A DNA stretch of 64,000 bases, taken from NCBI RefSeq assembly GCF_000327385.1, contig NW_008710145.1, positions 1,721,574 to 1,785,573 on the forward strand. The letters run 5' to 3'. Shown here piece by piece: positions 1 through 15,035 of this stretch. Each line of letters opens with the position of its first letter. Position 1 is the stretch's first letter. Under the pieces are notes generated by a model. It was not told the origin of the DNA. It saw only the letters and a program-made list of their open reading frames with translations, and did no database searches. A program made the translations under genes and the position numbers. This DNA is from Lottia gigantea (Eukaryota; Mollusca; Gastropoda; Lottiidae).

Positions 1-2423
1 TCAAACCAACATATTACTTGCATCTCGTAGGCATATATTTATCTATCTGATTTGTAGCAGACCGGACGCAGCAGATGAAAGTCGATATTTTTATTAAGAG
101 CTATCAGAGAAGCTGAAATTAGCCTAGTCGAACTTTGAAAGTGGAAATTAAGTTTTGTCCCAGAAGTGACCCCAATTAGTAAAGGGCTTAAATAATTAAT
201 GTAACTTGACCATGGGCCATTGTCTCCATTAAATTATTTCTCATATTCAAACGGAAATATAGAGTTTGGACTGAAATGTTAAAGATGTCAAAATGAGACG
301 ATGGGAAATGAGCTCTAGACACTAATTGGACGATTTTTAACTGTCATAATATACCCAACCCTGGCTATTACTAAAACAATTTATATTCTGTTCTAATAAC
401 TATTTATATGTATATAACTATGCACTTATATATTTTATAACTTGAAGGCCATTTTGCTTGGGAATTAAATAAATACAACACTTTTGTATGCAATATGTTG
501 CCTGAAACAGAGAAGTTTTAAAATATTAATAAAATTCGATTCAGTTTCTGAAAGTACTTGAAATACCGTTCAGATGAGATTTTCCCTAAATATGTCTGTC
601 TCAAAAATTTAGACAAATAGATTGAAGAGATATAATAAATTCGAGCCTTTGATGAGATCCCTCAGTAGATCTTTAAACAAAATAGTTACTATTTAGATTC
701 TGTTTCTTATATTTCATCTTCTACTTATTTATTGTTTATTTGAAAAGTAAATGTTGGGTACTAAAAACTTATTAGTAGAGTTTTTCAGTTAAAGACTTGA
801 CAACTCCATCATACTGAGTTGTTTATGGTAAAAACATCTACAGACAAAACATCATTGAGGCAAGAAAACAAATATTGAAAATAAATTATCTAGAAATGTT
901 TTTAATCGTGCATCTATCACATTTAGTGTAAACATTAGTTTTATTTTTCTTTGAACATTAACATTGGTATTTAAAGTGGTGCGTTAACCAGATAAAAGAT
1001 ATTATTCTGGGGTTTCAATTAGCAACATGTCGTGAGGTTCTGTACAGAATCAGAAATGCTTCAAATTGTTACTTGGTACACAAAGGTAAAGGTACATTTA
1101 TTTAGGTACATACCATTGTGATAGTCTCAAGTAAATCTATCTTGAAATGAATCGAAATACAATTCACTTTTTCTAAGTCCATACCTTTATCATAGAAAAA
1201 TGAAGATTGATAATGACATGTTTGCACTACGGTATAGTTAGATTTATAGTTGGAAATGGAAATGGCTTCGATTTCGGCGGACAAATTTAATACAAAAATC
1301 TAGAAACAGCAATAAAAAACATGCCTTTTCTTAAAAGACTTATAGCTTTGATAAAATCTTTTCTATTCAAGAAATTTTTTGTAAAGAATCTTGATTTTAG
1401 ATGTTTGTGCACCACCCATCTACTGAAAAGAAAACATACCATATTTTAATTAAGTCTCTAGATTAAAGATTGGTGTGATATAACTTGGTAAAAAAACTAG
1501 AAAATCCTTGACATAACCTGATCTTAATTCATCTCTATCTTATTTTATAAACTATTTTAAAAACACCTCGTCAACAATCAAACAACTTTATTTCAATTTC
1601 ATGCTCATAACGAAGAACTAATCGTCTACAAGAAATAACAGACGTTTAGCCCGAGGGGGTAGTAATTTCACAGTTGGGATACGAGAGAGGTCGGGTATCA
1701 GACAAGAAAGCTCGAGTGTATTATTTAGAAAGATTTCAGACAAGTAATTGAGAGATATTCCGCCCGTGGCTATATAGTGTAATGTAATCTGTGTATTTGT
1801 ATTTAGGATGGTGTAGGGTTGAAGTTGGAAATTGGAGGGTAAAATAACAAAATTTAAAATGTAATAACGAAATAATTATCACATTAATATCGCTATTTCT
1901 TCTTGTTCAAGTTGAAATATCTCATGTTTACACATCCTTTCAACCATACATCCCTCTTACTTCATCATTTCACTGTATATCAATCCCTCAACTCATCCAA
2001 GAGGAAAATAACTCAGTCAAGGGATCAGCTATTACCAAATATTATTAACACTAATTCTACTGAATAATATAGAGTTACCACCTGAATAATAACTAAAGTT
2101 TTTTTTCAAGTTATATGTGAATGTATAATTTCAACATGCAATTTTAACATTAAAATAATCTTCTCTGAACGTGTTTGATTATTACATGTCATGCAAAAGT
2201 AATGTAAGTTTGTATTTTAGAATGTTTTTCTTTCTTCTGATTGATTATGTTTCAAAAAGTATTAGAGAACAAAAGTTTTTAAAACTACTAGAGGTAAAGA
2301 ATCTTAGAGTAAAAGATTTTCAATTCTGATTTAAATTACTTTTAGGGACACATTTTCAAAATGATCCATCAGCAGTCAGTTCAAATGCAGAAAAAAATGT
2401 ACCGGTTATATAAGCGTTCTGAG

Positions 2424-2443
2424 CTTCCGGTTACAACCGGAAG
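2424..2443. repeat. Perfect 9-bp-arm hairpin with two opposed ETS-type GGAA cores
   Basis: The arms CTTCCGGTT and AACCGGAAG are separated by AC. A TATATAAG lies 15 bases upstream (2407-2414). The arms carry ETS-like CCGGAAG cores facing each other. No gene starts nearby, so a promoter role is only a possibility. Confidence 0.4.
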
Positions 2444-3479
2444 TAACCTTTTTAAAGTATAAACTGCAGTATCTCTTCTAATAACATTTCCACAAACCCA
2501 TTCCTTTTCCTAATGAAAATAAGTTGGACCAGTCGACAATAGCCAATCGAAATTATTTTCAAAACTGGGCAATTGCTTAAATAATATAGTATGTTTGTGC
2601 CAAGATAGTGGACAGAGTTGATGTTTCTGTAGAGGTACACATGACAAGCCAGTGCTCTGTATCTTTTTTTTCTTTCGTAGGTTAGATTTAGTAAAAAAAA
2701 TTCTGAATTTATCATCCTTATTCTTTATAAATCATTTTACCAACAATCATATATGGACTACATGAGAAGCCCGTTTTACAAATGGACCCATATAATCTTG
2801 GAATTCAAAAATGAAATAAGAGACAATATATCTGTGTTTATTATAAAATATGTCAACATTTCCTCATATTCTGTTGTTTTAATTCAAATTTTACATTTCC
2901 ATTGTAAATGAATCATTAGTAAAGGAAATCATCTGTGAATAATTTCAACTATTTTACTATATAAACACATTATTCACTCTAATGACCATATTCCTTTTAA
3001 TTCTCCATTTATTTTCTAAACTAGTTCCGCATGTCAGTTTCATGATATCTGGAATTGAGAATTTATTCCGTGTTTACATGCTGATATCAATTTACCTCAC
3101 ACGAATACATCCTGGTACATATCAATACGTTCAATATTACTTACATTAGTAGAATGCGACAAAATCACATTTCAATGTATATAATTATGTTGGTGATAGA
3201 GAGTGAATGGCAACTCTTGAAACACTGACTCTTTCCTAATACGAGAAGGACTCGAACCTACAGCACCCAATGGCCAAGCAGACGACAATTCAGGGTGGTA
3301 ACTAGGGATTTTTTTATGAGGCAAACATTGACCACTTTTACTGAAGACATCAAATAATCAATATATTTATCCGACATCATATCTATATTTTTAATTTGGG
3401 CTTTTGTTCCATCTGCCTTGATGATGTTACGGCACTGCACCCCACTCCATGTTCATGGAATAACTACTTGTCAATACCC

Positions 3480-3665
3480 CTCAACAATACTGGTGGATTA
3501 TAATCAGTTGGCGTTTCGGCGCCCTCCCCCTACACCCAGAAAACAGGCTGGCCCAACTTTGCCTCTCCTCCACTTTCAAATTTTTTATTAATTTACAAAG
3601 TGACAGCATAGCATGTGCCCCCTGGAAAATTTGTTGGCCCTTGCTCGCCTAGAAACGCCCCTGAT
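3480..3665 (-). mobile_element. Possible degenerate hAT-type transposon fragment
   Basis: Read on the minus strand, the stretch starts near 3662 with CAGGGGCGTTTCTAGG. Ends of the form CAGGGGCG are common in hAT-group elements. The stretch is richer in G and C than its surroundings. No transposase frame, matching far end or target duplication was identified, so the call rests on one terminus-like motif. Confidence 0.25.
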
Positions 3666-4179
3666 TGTACCAAGAAAATTCGTTGAAAGGGTACCAAATG
3701 GTGTGAATTATTAAACTTATTCGAAATGTTGCTCCACTAACTAAACATTGCTATGAAAGAAGAAAAAAATGTGGTATACAATATACTTATTGTGCTTGTA
3801 CAATGAAATGCTTGATTTTCCAGCCTCGCGTTCCCTTCCCCATCATGTTAGTCTTCGCCAATGTGTTAAACTGTAAAGACTGTGGAAGCGCTATTCCTGT
3901 CCCTTGGAAGACTGCAGAAGCAGATGTATAAGAAAAAATCTATCTTCAATACAAAGATCATGATTAAACAGTTTCCTTTGATCTTTGATGTTTCTTTGAA
4001 GACGTTACAAGTTAAATCACTTGATCACTTCAAATTAAATCATTAATCTTAAACTGTGGACATTTTATTGAATTCTTACATCACTTCATCTTGTTTCCAT
4101 TGATTTTAACGGTGAATTGTCCACAAATTACTGCCTTATTGGTAGAGAGAAGATTTATAGTATTAGTACCAACGGGTTT

Positions 4180-4389
4180 TTATCTTTTTAAACTAGGATC
4201 AGACAGAAAGCAACTAACAAGCTTAGTTCTGTCAGCAACCTGGTCTTCATAGGCTAAATAAAGACGGTAATCGTCATTCTCCATCTTCACAACAGACTCA
4301 ACCTGATATTGTGATATTGTGTCAGATAAGTGCAATTGCACCATTGACAAATCTATCGCCGTCGTAGAAGATCGTGTACCCGAAGCAGA
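4180..4389 (-). other. Open minus-strand frame of about 70 codons, unidentified
   Basis: A stop-free minus-strand frame runs from 4389 to a TAA at 4180-4182. From an internal ATG at 4344 it would give 54 residues. The peptide is rich in charged residues (for example VVKMENDDYRLYLAYEDQV) and has less AT-biased codons than nearby chance frames, which gives it a coding look. I do not recognise a family. It could be an exon of an unseen gene, a fragment of an old transposable element, or chance. No promoter or poly(A) signal was tied to it. Confidence 0.3.
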
Positions 4390-7300
4390 TCATGCTCAGT
4401 CTTTTCAAAACACCTGATGGTACTTCCCTTAAGAGGAGTCAACTTTTACTCTCGATTTTGCCATACTTCGGATGAAATTATGATTAACGGAATTGGCTTG
4501 CTTGTACGGATTTTTTATTACGGATTTCATACTTTCCACTTAAATAATATTTTGAAAAATTCATTAATTTATTATTAATTTAAGCTTGTCTTCAAAACAA
4601 ATTTTTATTGAATAGCTGAATTCTTGACCAACATCCAAGTGAGAATTGTCTGAAGCTGTAATGACCAGGTGTAAATGTTAATGACAGTGAGTGATAAGAT
4701 ACCGGACTTTAGGCTTAGTTCTACTATCATGTCTTTCCTCTTTGATTTCCTGTCTTGTCTATCTCCTTTCTTAACTCTCTCTCTTCTATTAACTTCTTAT
4801 AACTTGTATTCAAGTACTAGAACAATAGTCTAGTAGCTGATTTGCTCTACAGCGTTACCTTAAATATATGGATTTGTATCCTTTCAAGCTAGAGCAACTA
4901 TGATCTTAAGTTCGTCACATATGAAGCAGAGTTTTGTTGTTAAAAAATGAGATACAGACAACAACAAAATTTGTTTCACCCGAAGCTGGCTTTTTACAAA
5001 TACCCACATGTTTCCGGTTCATATTGTTCGCTGTTCCTAGCCATATTATGCTTTTGTGAGAATTATGAATCGCTTTTGAGCTCCCAGACAATAATTGAAT
5101 GTCTGGGAAATTTGATAGAATCTGTAGACATTTGGTAAAGTTGATATCAAAATAACTGAAAATAATGAATAAAGCAGAAAAGTAGACTATTGTATAAAAA
5201 GATGTTCTAGCCAAGAGCTTTGTCAACAATATTTATACAGAACAAAAACCAAACATGTCATTCTAGGACATCCTTTATGTGGAGCTAATGAAAATATAGA
5301 ATTTTATTGACATTAATGACAATGAATAAACGGAACGTAAAGTAAGTGTGGTACTTTTAATCGAGTTATCGAATATTGTTTCAATAGAAATTTGTATAGA
5401 GATTTTTTCAAGCGATAAATCTTTTATTTGAGTTCAATATTGACTGATTGGCTTAATTTTTCTCGATTACTTCAACATATAAAAGCTTTTCCGCCCAGTG
5501 TATTTGTTTGTTTTGATATCTAGATAAGACATGATTATGGATTATTTTGTTCTTGGTGGACTAGATATCATTCTAGTAAGATCATGGGCTGTTCTCTATT
5601 TGTGGCTTCCGGTCAGTTTTCAACTCCGTTATGAAACATATGTTTCTAGTCTTTTGCAATGCCTTATCATACCTTCCACGAAATATTCACAAATACAACA
5701 TCTGTTTGACGAGAGAATCCTGACATCCAACCAACTTTATTGTTGTATCTGCGTCAAGACCATTATGGTACGCCATAGGCCATACTTTTATTGACAAATG
5801 AGTGAATACTGTATCTTAAATCAACGATTTCACATTAAACTTTATGCTTCATACTTTTAGATATGGGAATAAATATCCGAATTATTACAATAGCACAAAC
5901 CTGATATATATCTTTGTTTCGGTGGAGTATTTACTGAGTATTTAACTGAACTTTACCTTACGAACCTCATGCAATGACGAATGAAATTCAACCTAGAATA
6001 TAACCCGAGAAGTATACCAATGGCGGGAATTTAACCTCCCAAGGTATATTGTTATGACGTTATACCTGCCTACCTGCCTATTACCAGTTAATCCAGGATA
6101 TTTTGTTGTTATAAATGGCATATTATAATCAGAATAGAACTGAGATTTGAATAGTAAAATAATATATATTAGTATTTAATTAGTGGAGATAACATATTCA
6201 TCTCCTATCAAATATCATTCAATACTGTATGAAAGCACTTCTTTTATTGGTTAACGTCTTCAAGGCGCCATCTAGAGCACGTGGGGTTTAGTTCCTATAC
6301 TTGAAAGAATTTAAATTGAGCGGGGTTTAAAGTGGTTTAGAGGATCATCATATCTCTCTGGTCTTTATCTTTGTCAATCTATGACAGTAGGGATTAACTA
6401 CAGTCCCACTTTACCAAGATTAGATGTAAACCGAGGCTGGAGATGAATATTTAAACTAATATATCCACCTGGTACGACGAGCAACTGTAATAATATCGTC
6501 AGGGCCAGGATTTCTATATAAAGATAGCATTACAGAAGTTATATATTGGGTTGAATATTAGGCTTGATGCAAACAGTCAAGGCACTTTCCTGTATCAGGG
6601 CTTTGGTATTTCATCGACGCATTAAGTTTTCTTTATCATTTGTATCATTCGAAAGTAGGAGAACAGCTTATAATATGCAGTCTCGCATCTTACTGTAAAT
6701 ATTTAGCTTTTTTGGAGGTTGAAAGTATTAAATTACAAGGAATGGTCTATGTAAACAACATGAAATTGGTGGTCATTGACAGTAAGATTTAGGACTGTAT
6801 GGTAAAGGTTGTGAAAAAATGAAAACAAGATGACAGTGAACCATCTTCATGAGTGTCAATTCTGAAAAGAATAGCCACACATGTATATCATGATCACCAT
6901 ATAATAGCAATGACCCCAACAGCTTTGAAAATCATCGAGAAAAAATGAAGAGCTACAACAGTTCATTATATTCATTTTGAATTTGAGTTTGTAGTAAATT
7001 GCTGGAAGGGTGTATTGTATGAAGTTAGAAAACTAGAAGAGGCTACAAAAAACACCAGAATCAACACAACTGTTCCAATAACGCACTGTAACAACCTAAT
7101 CGATGCTCGTTATATCTCTAATATAAGTTGTTCAGTTTCTGAAGAATCGTTAAAAGCTACTCAAACCGGCCATGAAAGTGCGAAAATCGCCAAGAGCAAA
7201 CCATTTTGAGTATTCTAAGTTTAAATAATACCAATTAGAACATGTTCTGGGGACACTCCACAATACTTGTTAAGTTTTATATTTGAATCAAAATTACTTA

Positions 7301-10300
7301 AAACCAAACTGATAAAACACACAGGATCAGCGTTTCCCAAAACTCACCCAGATCACACATAGAAGACATATTCAGCTGATAAAATTTGTTGTTGAACTGG
7401 AACTTTAGAATTTTCTTGTATCTGTGATTGTCTTTGAATCATTTGCTTGTGATCTGTAATTTAGTACTGCTCCTTCTGTGAGTCAATGACAGGCACTCTA
7501 TGACCAATATTGTTTATTGAAGGAATCGTATCGGAACAGACAGATCTGACTGTCTGGGAAGTGAAAATACAATTAGGGCCTAGTCTTATTAGCAGGTGTC
7601 AAATTAATAAGTCTCACATTATAATGAATGAACGATACAATAGACTTGTGTCCTGGTGCTTACCTACACAACTCCCAGTGTTAACGTCCAAACAAGGAAT
7701 TGATTAGTTCACTTCTGGCATCTCGGATTTGTTAATCACTAATTACCTCAACTAATTCTTGCTGATTTCCCATTTGAACAAACTTTTCACTTTCCCGCCA
7801 ATTTTCTCACGTAAGCAGACGTTTCGTGTTGTTAAGTTCCCAGAAGAAAAGGAGAACTTCTGGTAGCTAGGGAAATCTAATAAGACAAACATTGACGTAT
7901 TTGAAAATCAATAATTTAATTTTGGTGAAGTTTTGAGTAAGTTAATTATAGTCTAGTTTAGGTAATAGAGTATGTAAAATGGTAATGAATAACTTATAAC
8001 ACCAACATCTATCCGAGAGGAAATCGTATTTTAGCTGTAAAAAAAGATGTCAGTGTTGAAGAACAGAAATTTGAGGAGATTTCAAAAGTCAATCAATTTT
8101 CAACGTACAGCGTTCATAAGTACGAATTGGACACTTACTAATTCAGTTGAGATAAATTTCAAACAAATCGAGCTTGTTTCCAATATGCACCAAGCTAATT
8201 ATAATCATTAATTATACCCGATAGGTTTAATCATTAATTTTGCCAAAGAAAGCTATTTTCAGATGGTTCTGACACTCACTTCAAATCGGATACCACGTGT
8301 CGGATGGAAGGATTGGTTAGCAAGTTCATATGGTTAAAGGATTAAATGAAGTTCATCTATTTATTATATAAAAGATAGTTTGAATGGTGGCCAGATATTG
8401 GTCTAAAATACTAAGAACAAAGGATACCTAAACTCTTCAAGATTCCACACTCTTAGAACTCTCCGTTAAAATAATATACAATCTTAATGAACCTATTAAT
8501 ACGAAGAATACGTGGCGATATCCATTTTCTTACTATTAAATGACCACACACGTCCTATTTATTTTACCTCGATAGAAAGTCAATATTATTAACATATTAT
8601 AAATAAGATGTTTTCGTAATAAGAGAACAAAGAATGAGCAATGTAAACAGTCAATCAGTAATGGTCAATCTAAGATAGAAAAGAATTATTGGTAATAACC
8701 AGGTTAAGAGGCAGGTCTAGAACAGGGATGTAGAACTTTTCATAATCATTGATGTGTTTGCCAGGAACGCCAGGAAAGTTCAGAACACCTCTATAGAACT
8801 TGAAAAAACCATCTTCAACATTTTATTGCGAGGTTAGATTGTACACCCCCCTCCCCTTTGGCTCCGCAACATGACTGACAGTAGGTCGGAAGGGATGGCT
8901 TAAAAAATGCGTATGTTCGATTGTTTTTTGTCACCGTATTCGGGTACATGAAGACTTTTGTCAAGCCAATACTAGAAACAGTACTTGAAGGAAGGAAACA
9001 AATCGAGAAACTCACACCAGCAACTAAACCAACTGCTATAAAGGGTGCAAATATACCTTTGGTGAGTTCAATTATTGATTGTCATGTGAGGGTGAAATCC
9101 TTGTTGTTTAACATGCAGAAAATTTCCAGGTCGGGATGTAATGTCCAGAACGTGGAGAGAATTCACGATGACTACTTAAGTATAAACTTCAAGTTTTTCA
9201 ATTCCTTATTGCAATTTCCTTAAACTTTCATTTGTTTTCATTGAAGGCTATTATCTTCGATCATTGAGAAAGGTTTATGAGTTAATGAGGTATGATCTAA
9301 GGTGAAAGAAATATCAGTTTATGTATTTAGGAAATCAGTTATGTCTAAAGTATGTTGTATAATAATCAGATCGTAAAAACTCTGTCAACTGTCACTTTTA
9401 TTAAACCTCATAAACTTGTCAGCAAAACAGATTATTTCTGCCAGTATAGAAAGTAAAGTTAACCAGTGCAAGGTTAATCTAATGTTTTATATGAGCTATT
9501 TATCATTTAGAGCATTGCCAATTAGCCATAGTCTTCCACTGACGGTAAAAATCACTGTTTGACTGGATTTAACAACTTGGCATCTGCATAGCTGAAATAA
9601 TGTAAATTTAGATAATTATCTGAGCTCATATTATTTCCCCTTCTTTCAATGAATCAATGGCATTTTAGTTTTACTACTCCAGAAATACACTGTGTCAGTT
9701 CCTGCGGAACACCAACCAACTGAAAACACCATGTAATGCCGAGTTTGGTAGAAAAATATCGGATTCTTAATTACATTGTACAAGACTTAAAAGGCCTGAA
9801 TTGGTCGGATTCTCGTATGTAGGAACTGTCTCTAATTTGGAAAATAAACCAAATCCACACAAGAGAAATACTGAGTTGGTGATAACAAAAGAAATGCACA
9901 TTTGAGGTTGCCCTCGTGATTACCATGCAAGTAAGGAAAATTCCTTGCGTTTTTTTAAGCGAAAATTTATCAATACTGAGAACCTTCTGGAATTCCAAGT
10001 CGCTATTTTGGCACGCAAATGACATCTGGGTTAATATTGAAATATAAAGAAATATCTACAGTTACCCTCGAAACTCAAGGGTCTACTTCAGAACATTCAC
10101 CTATGTTTAGGCTATGGAAAGTAAATTGTTAGGGTAAGAAACCATTATTTTAAACATTGACCTGGCTTTATTGATACAAGACAAGTAGATAATACGAAGT
10201 GTATTGGAATGTAATGATCATACTGACATATTACTCTACTGGAAACTATTATTCATCACCATTATGAGAGCCATCTTGAAAGTGTCGCCCACTAACATAA

Positions 10301-13300
10301 GCAGATATTTTTAGAAACGAAAAACAACTCGAGAACGAATTTATTCCGAGCTGCACTTGAATTATGTTAATGTCGTGTATGCCAAACTCAATGAACATTT
10401 TTCTAAGATAGCATAGTCTTTGCCCATTCCACTCTTTTTTGATTCCATATTTCCCACGACCTGACAGTCTTCTGTGTATTTAAGTTTGGTCTATTCGAAA
10501 AACTCGAAGCTCTTAGCCGGGCTGATATCACATCGGAAGGGGTTAATTTGGGATGGTACACTAAATTTACCAATTCTCGCTATCATGGACACCTCCGTAG
10601 CTAGGCTATATATTGGCATTAACCGTAGTCCATGAGAGCTCAATTTGCCGGCAAGGGCAAATGTTAGTTGCTAGGTATAATTGTCGTTCTCTGCGGTAAG
10701 AATAATACCTTACCATTGTTTTTGTTCATATGTACTATTAAATACGTTGACAGAAGTCATTAAAATTTTATGTGGATGTAAAAAATATAGAGGTGTGTAG
10801 AGTGTCGCCTACCTAGTGTAATGGCCATGTATTTAGGAGAAATTTATTTTAATGTCAGTATATTACTGTCAGTTTGTAGATGCCAGATTTTAACTGTGAT
10901 ACCGAAAAAACGTAGGTTTGGGAACTCGCGAGTTCACAAACAAAAACTATATAAAGTACTTGTAGGTCAGCAATAACGGTGACTTCTGACTTCGCATGAG
11001 AGGCAGGGTATGTTCATTCTCCAGATCACCTGATATCTTCTCGGAATCCAAATGCCTGTGACAAATTTTATTGGGTTGGAACCAAGGTGTTTGTCTCATT
11101 TAAAATGTTCATATCTTCTAAACCCTAGAAATTCACAATCAAAAACTAAGAAAATTACAGTGCAATCATGAAGTGACAAAATGTACGTACAAACTTATCT
11201 TCCTCCTCTGTCAGAACTCTTTATAGAACTTTAAGGTAGTTTAAGGAGATCGCTCCAATCGCTCCATCAGATCCAATTTTTGCAAAAACATGGGAGCATC
11301 GGCAACTAACGATACTGCAATTTTTCAGTCGTTCGGTTTGCTTCGGTCGACTAAATTGGTCGATTTAGTACATATTACATTATACCCTACATTGCACCAT
11401 TCCCAGATTTTTAAATGTACAAGATTTTATTGAGCTCCAGTTTTAAATCTGCTTCATATAGCAGTCGGGTAATTATTAAATTTAATTCAAAATTAAATCA
11501 AATTTAAAATATAACTGTGAGAGTTTTTGAATGCAAATGTATGTGAAAGTACTCTAATTCCTGAGAGAATGTGTTCATGATAAATGGAATGGAAAATTGA
11601 AAGTTGATTTTAAAGTTGTTATCGGCTGTAATGTGGGTTAAAATCGTCCATTTTGTCAAATTAGTTAGTGTAGATATTCTGTCACTGACAAGTCTGGTTG
11701 GTGAATAGATGTATAAAAATACAGACATTTTACATTAACTTTATACCTAGAGAACCTCTATTACTATAGTCACTTAATATATACCTGCCAATCGGGTAAT
11801 ATTTGATATTTAAACACACTTTTTTTAACCTAGAAAACCTGCATTATTCTAATCATTGAGACATACTTTTCTTATACATGTACATGATAATGGCAGTATT
11901 CTGTGATTAGATTGGTGTTGTTCCTATACGTACTATAACAGTTATATTAGGCATTAGCAATATTGTTATCTTGAATATGCTGAATCTACAAATAGGATTA
12001 GATATAGATAATCCCCCAACAAGGCTTTGCATATCGATCTCGTCATCAAAACTAAATACTTATTGCTACTCCGAGTGTATTATGGTACTGTTAGAAATTT
12101 TAATATTGTAGGCCAGTGCTGTAATCCAGTCAAAATTGTTCTCATGCACACTACATATAACTGTCTGTATTCATTCGCTCAATCAGTAGCAAATGAACGA
12201 ACATAAAACAACATTATATTTAAAAATCATGAATTATTTAGTTAAAAAGTTGCTAGAAAGTATTTATGACTTGATGTCTTTGGAATCGCATGACATAGTT
12301 ACTTTATCAGAATAAAATAGATTTTAAATCTCGACAAAAACAAAGGGAAATCCTGATTAAACATTTCTTTCAATCCGGCACTTGTCACTTATGATATTTC
12401 AAAATAAAGAGGATTACTTTCCTGTAGCCCACATTACATTAACAATAATAGAATCCTTTCTTAGACTTCTTTTTAATTTCAATCTTTTGAAAACTGACAG
12501 CTGAGATGTGTATGGAAGAGGCTCGAGGCCATATACAGTATTAATGTTTCTGCCATCATATTTCCTGCCCCAACTGATGAAACTATAAAAGACAATGTTT
12601 TGAATGTCGTCAGCTTCAGGCTTCTTACAATGTCGGCTGTAATTATGAAGAATCTTTAATTATAGTTTCAATGCGTTTATTTCCGCACACCAGGAGATCA
12701 TGTTGGAGAGAGTAAATTATAAAATTTCTGTATTTGACGGGAGTGGGTTTGATAATTTACTAACAAAATGAAGGCTTCGATCATATTTTTTACTGAAGAT
12801 TTTAAATTCAACCCAGTCTTCTATAACATTTGTTTATATAAAAAGAATCGGGAAAACCCACCAATGATTGTAATCAGATTCTTCTAGGCATGGCAATTGA
12901 AGGGGGAGAACTCAGTCGGAGTAATATTCTTAAAAAGCTATCACCAAGGAACTAGACGAACCAGATAGATCAGGTGACTATTAGATAAAATGTTCCGCTG
13001 TGCTGCTTTGTATTAGCGTTATTATAATTTGACATAGTAATGGTAAGAATGTAGTGAAGAGTACATCATGCAAAATGTAGCTCTATGCGATTCTTCTATT
13101 TTAACACAGGGCTAAGAGGTCGATAACTCCGTCTGAGCTTGAAAATATCTGCAATGAATCAGAGGCAACAGTAAGATATTGAAGTAGATGTCAACAAAAC
13201 AATAACAATAGACGATTATTTTACTCAACTTTCCTTTTCTAATTTTCGAGTGAACAACCTGATAGGAAAATTATTCAGTAATCGAGATAATAATTGCGTG

Positions 13301-15035
13301 TCAAATAAAATCATAGACAGTTATAATTGGCGGAAATTGATGTCAAGTTAGGAGACGTGGAGTACAGTTAGTAACCAGAGAATGGTTGGTAGATTCATTC
13401 TGTCGGTATTTAAAGGACTGTTCCCATTCTCTAAAGTAGTAATTGGTCTCATTGGTATTATTTTATTAAAATAATGGATATTTTCATAATTACTTCTCAA
13501 AAAACGTTTAAAAAACGTTCCAGTCCAGTTATATGCTGAAAACCGAGCTGTAAACTTAATACTATTGGAATTATTATTTACATGGGGAAGTCAGTATGAA
13601 TGATTTTATCGTTCGAAACTTTGAGTTTATTTCATTAACATGGGCAACCGATATTATTTATAGTCGATCCAATGATATACATTCAGACTCTGATATAACA
13701 AGCTTTGTCTAAAATGCTCATAACATATAAATAGTATGGTGATGGATTTATGAAATAAGTTTATTTCAATCAGTCCCACTTCCGGTCAGTACAATTAGTC
13801 TAAAGCGATAATCGATCATTATCCTTTAAACCATTCTGACTGCGAAAGTCTGCTAGTGTACGAAGAGCGTTTTTCTGGCTTTTTGTGTATATTTTTTTTG
13901 TATGATCATTGGGCACTTGATTCTACTTCCGATAGGTTATACACGCGGTATCTCCCTTTAAAATGATTAAATCAGAAGCCTAGAACTGTTTATATATTAA
14001 GAGAGTTAGTAGAGACAGGTTGTTATTACCAAACTTATTTTCTAATCAATTTAAACAAGAAAATTATAGTGCATATATAATAATCAAGATGGCGGCAGAC
14101 AGAATTACAGCCAATATTGTTAATATAATATAATAACTTGACGTTTTATGATTGTTTTATGTAAATCGCATCGAGCAAATCATGAAATGATTCAAAGACA
14201 GACTGGTATGCTGTCAGCATGTTTATAAACTTCGATGCTTTCCAATGCAATATGGCATGTGTCAGATTTACATAATTTATTAAGTCAGTTCTATTTGAGT
14301 ATTGCTGTAGATCAAAGATCACAAGTCTAGCTTTGCAGCGTTATCTGAAGCTCCCCATCTTTGTGGTTCTTTAGCATTGTGTAAATGTCTATCTGATAAT
14401 AGCATGCCTAAAACAAAATATACTGTAAATACATTAACAGGTTTGATAACGTCATTAATACCACATTATTTAGTTGAATTCTTGGGTTCGTATGAATCAA
14501 GATATTTGACATAGTTTTTTAAATTTTTTCCGAAAGTAGAATAAATGACTATAAAATTTGATAATCAAATGTATTTCTCCGGAGAACAACCTATTCACGA
14601 AGATGCTGAAACCAACTTGACATTTAACAGTGTGTATAATGCAGAAATAGTCATTTGGGGTCTGATGAAGTTAATAGATAACAAATGAAACGATTTATTC
14701 TTCAATAAAATAAATCTGTTAGAAATATGACATCGAACAAAAACAATCAAATGTCAGGGTGAAGAGGAAGGAGCCAGCGGCAGGATATTTCTTAAAGAGG
14801 ATATAAACAAATCTATATAAGTGTGTCCATCCGCCTGGCTCGTCTGCAGCAGGTTTCCGTTTATAAACATTGGGTCATCCTCGACAATTCCTTCTTGTCT
14901 TTCGGGTGTTTTATCTTAAAGGTATTCTGGGCGGAAAGTGGAAATTTATCATACAACAATCATTTCTTTCATGAGATGTCATAATACACGTGTTACAAAC
15001 ATTACAAAAAATCTCTAGCATGAATACAGAGTTAA
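4390..15035. other. Gene-free AT-rich stretch
   Basis: Only chance-like short frames were found. The longest (8921-9223, 100 codons) has no recognisable domain and overlaps an equally open frame on the other strand. No RNA gene or structured repeat was recognised. Homeodomain-type TAATTA clusters occur (for example around 8200-8245), but AT-richness makes them uninformative. Confidence 0.5.

Larger units (their letters stand above)
1..4179. other. Gene-free AT-rich stretch
   Basis: No frame with coding character was found on either strand. The only structures seen are a short perfect hairpin at 2424-2443, a sequence on the minus strand matching a pol III B box (GGTTCGAGTCC, 3248-3258), and a possible hAT-type transposon end (3650-3662). 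The rest is low-complexity AT-rich DNA. Confidence 0.6.

Noticed and set aside
3240-3310. tRNA or tRNA-derived SINE on the minus strand
   Set aside because: A B-box match (GGTTCGAGTCC) is present, but no A box, cloverleaf or acceptor stem could be drawn.
8921-9223. 100-codon plus frame as a gene
   Set aside because: No domain, promoter or splice context, and an overlapping open frame exists on the other strand.
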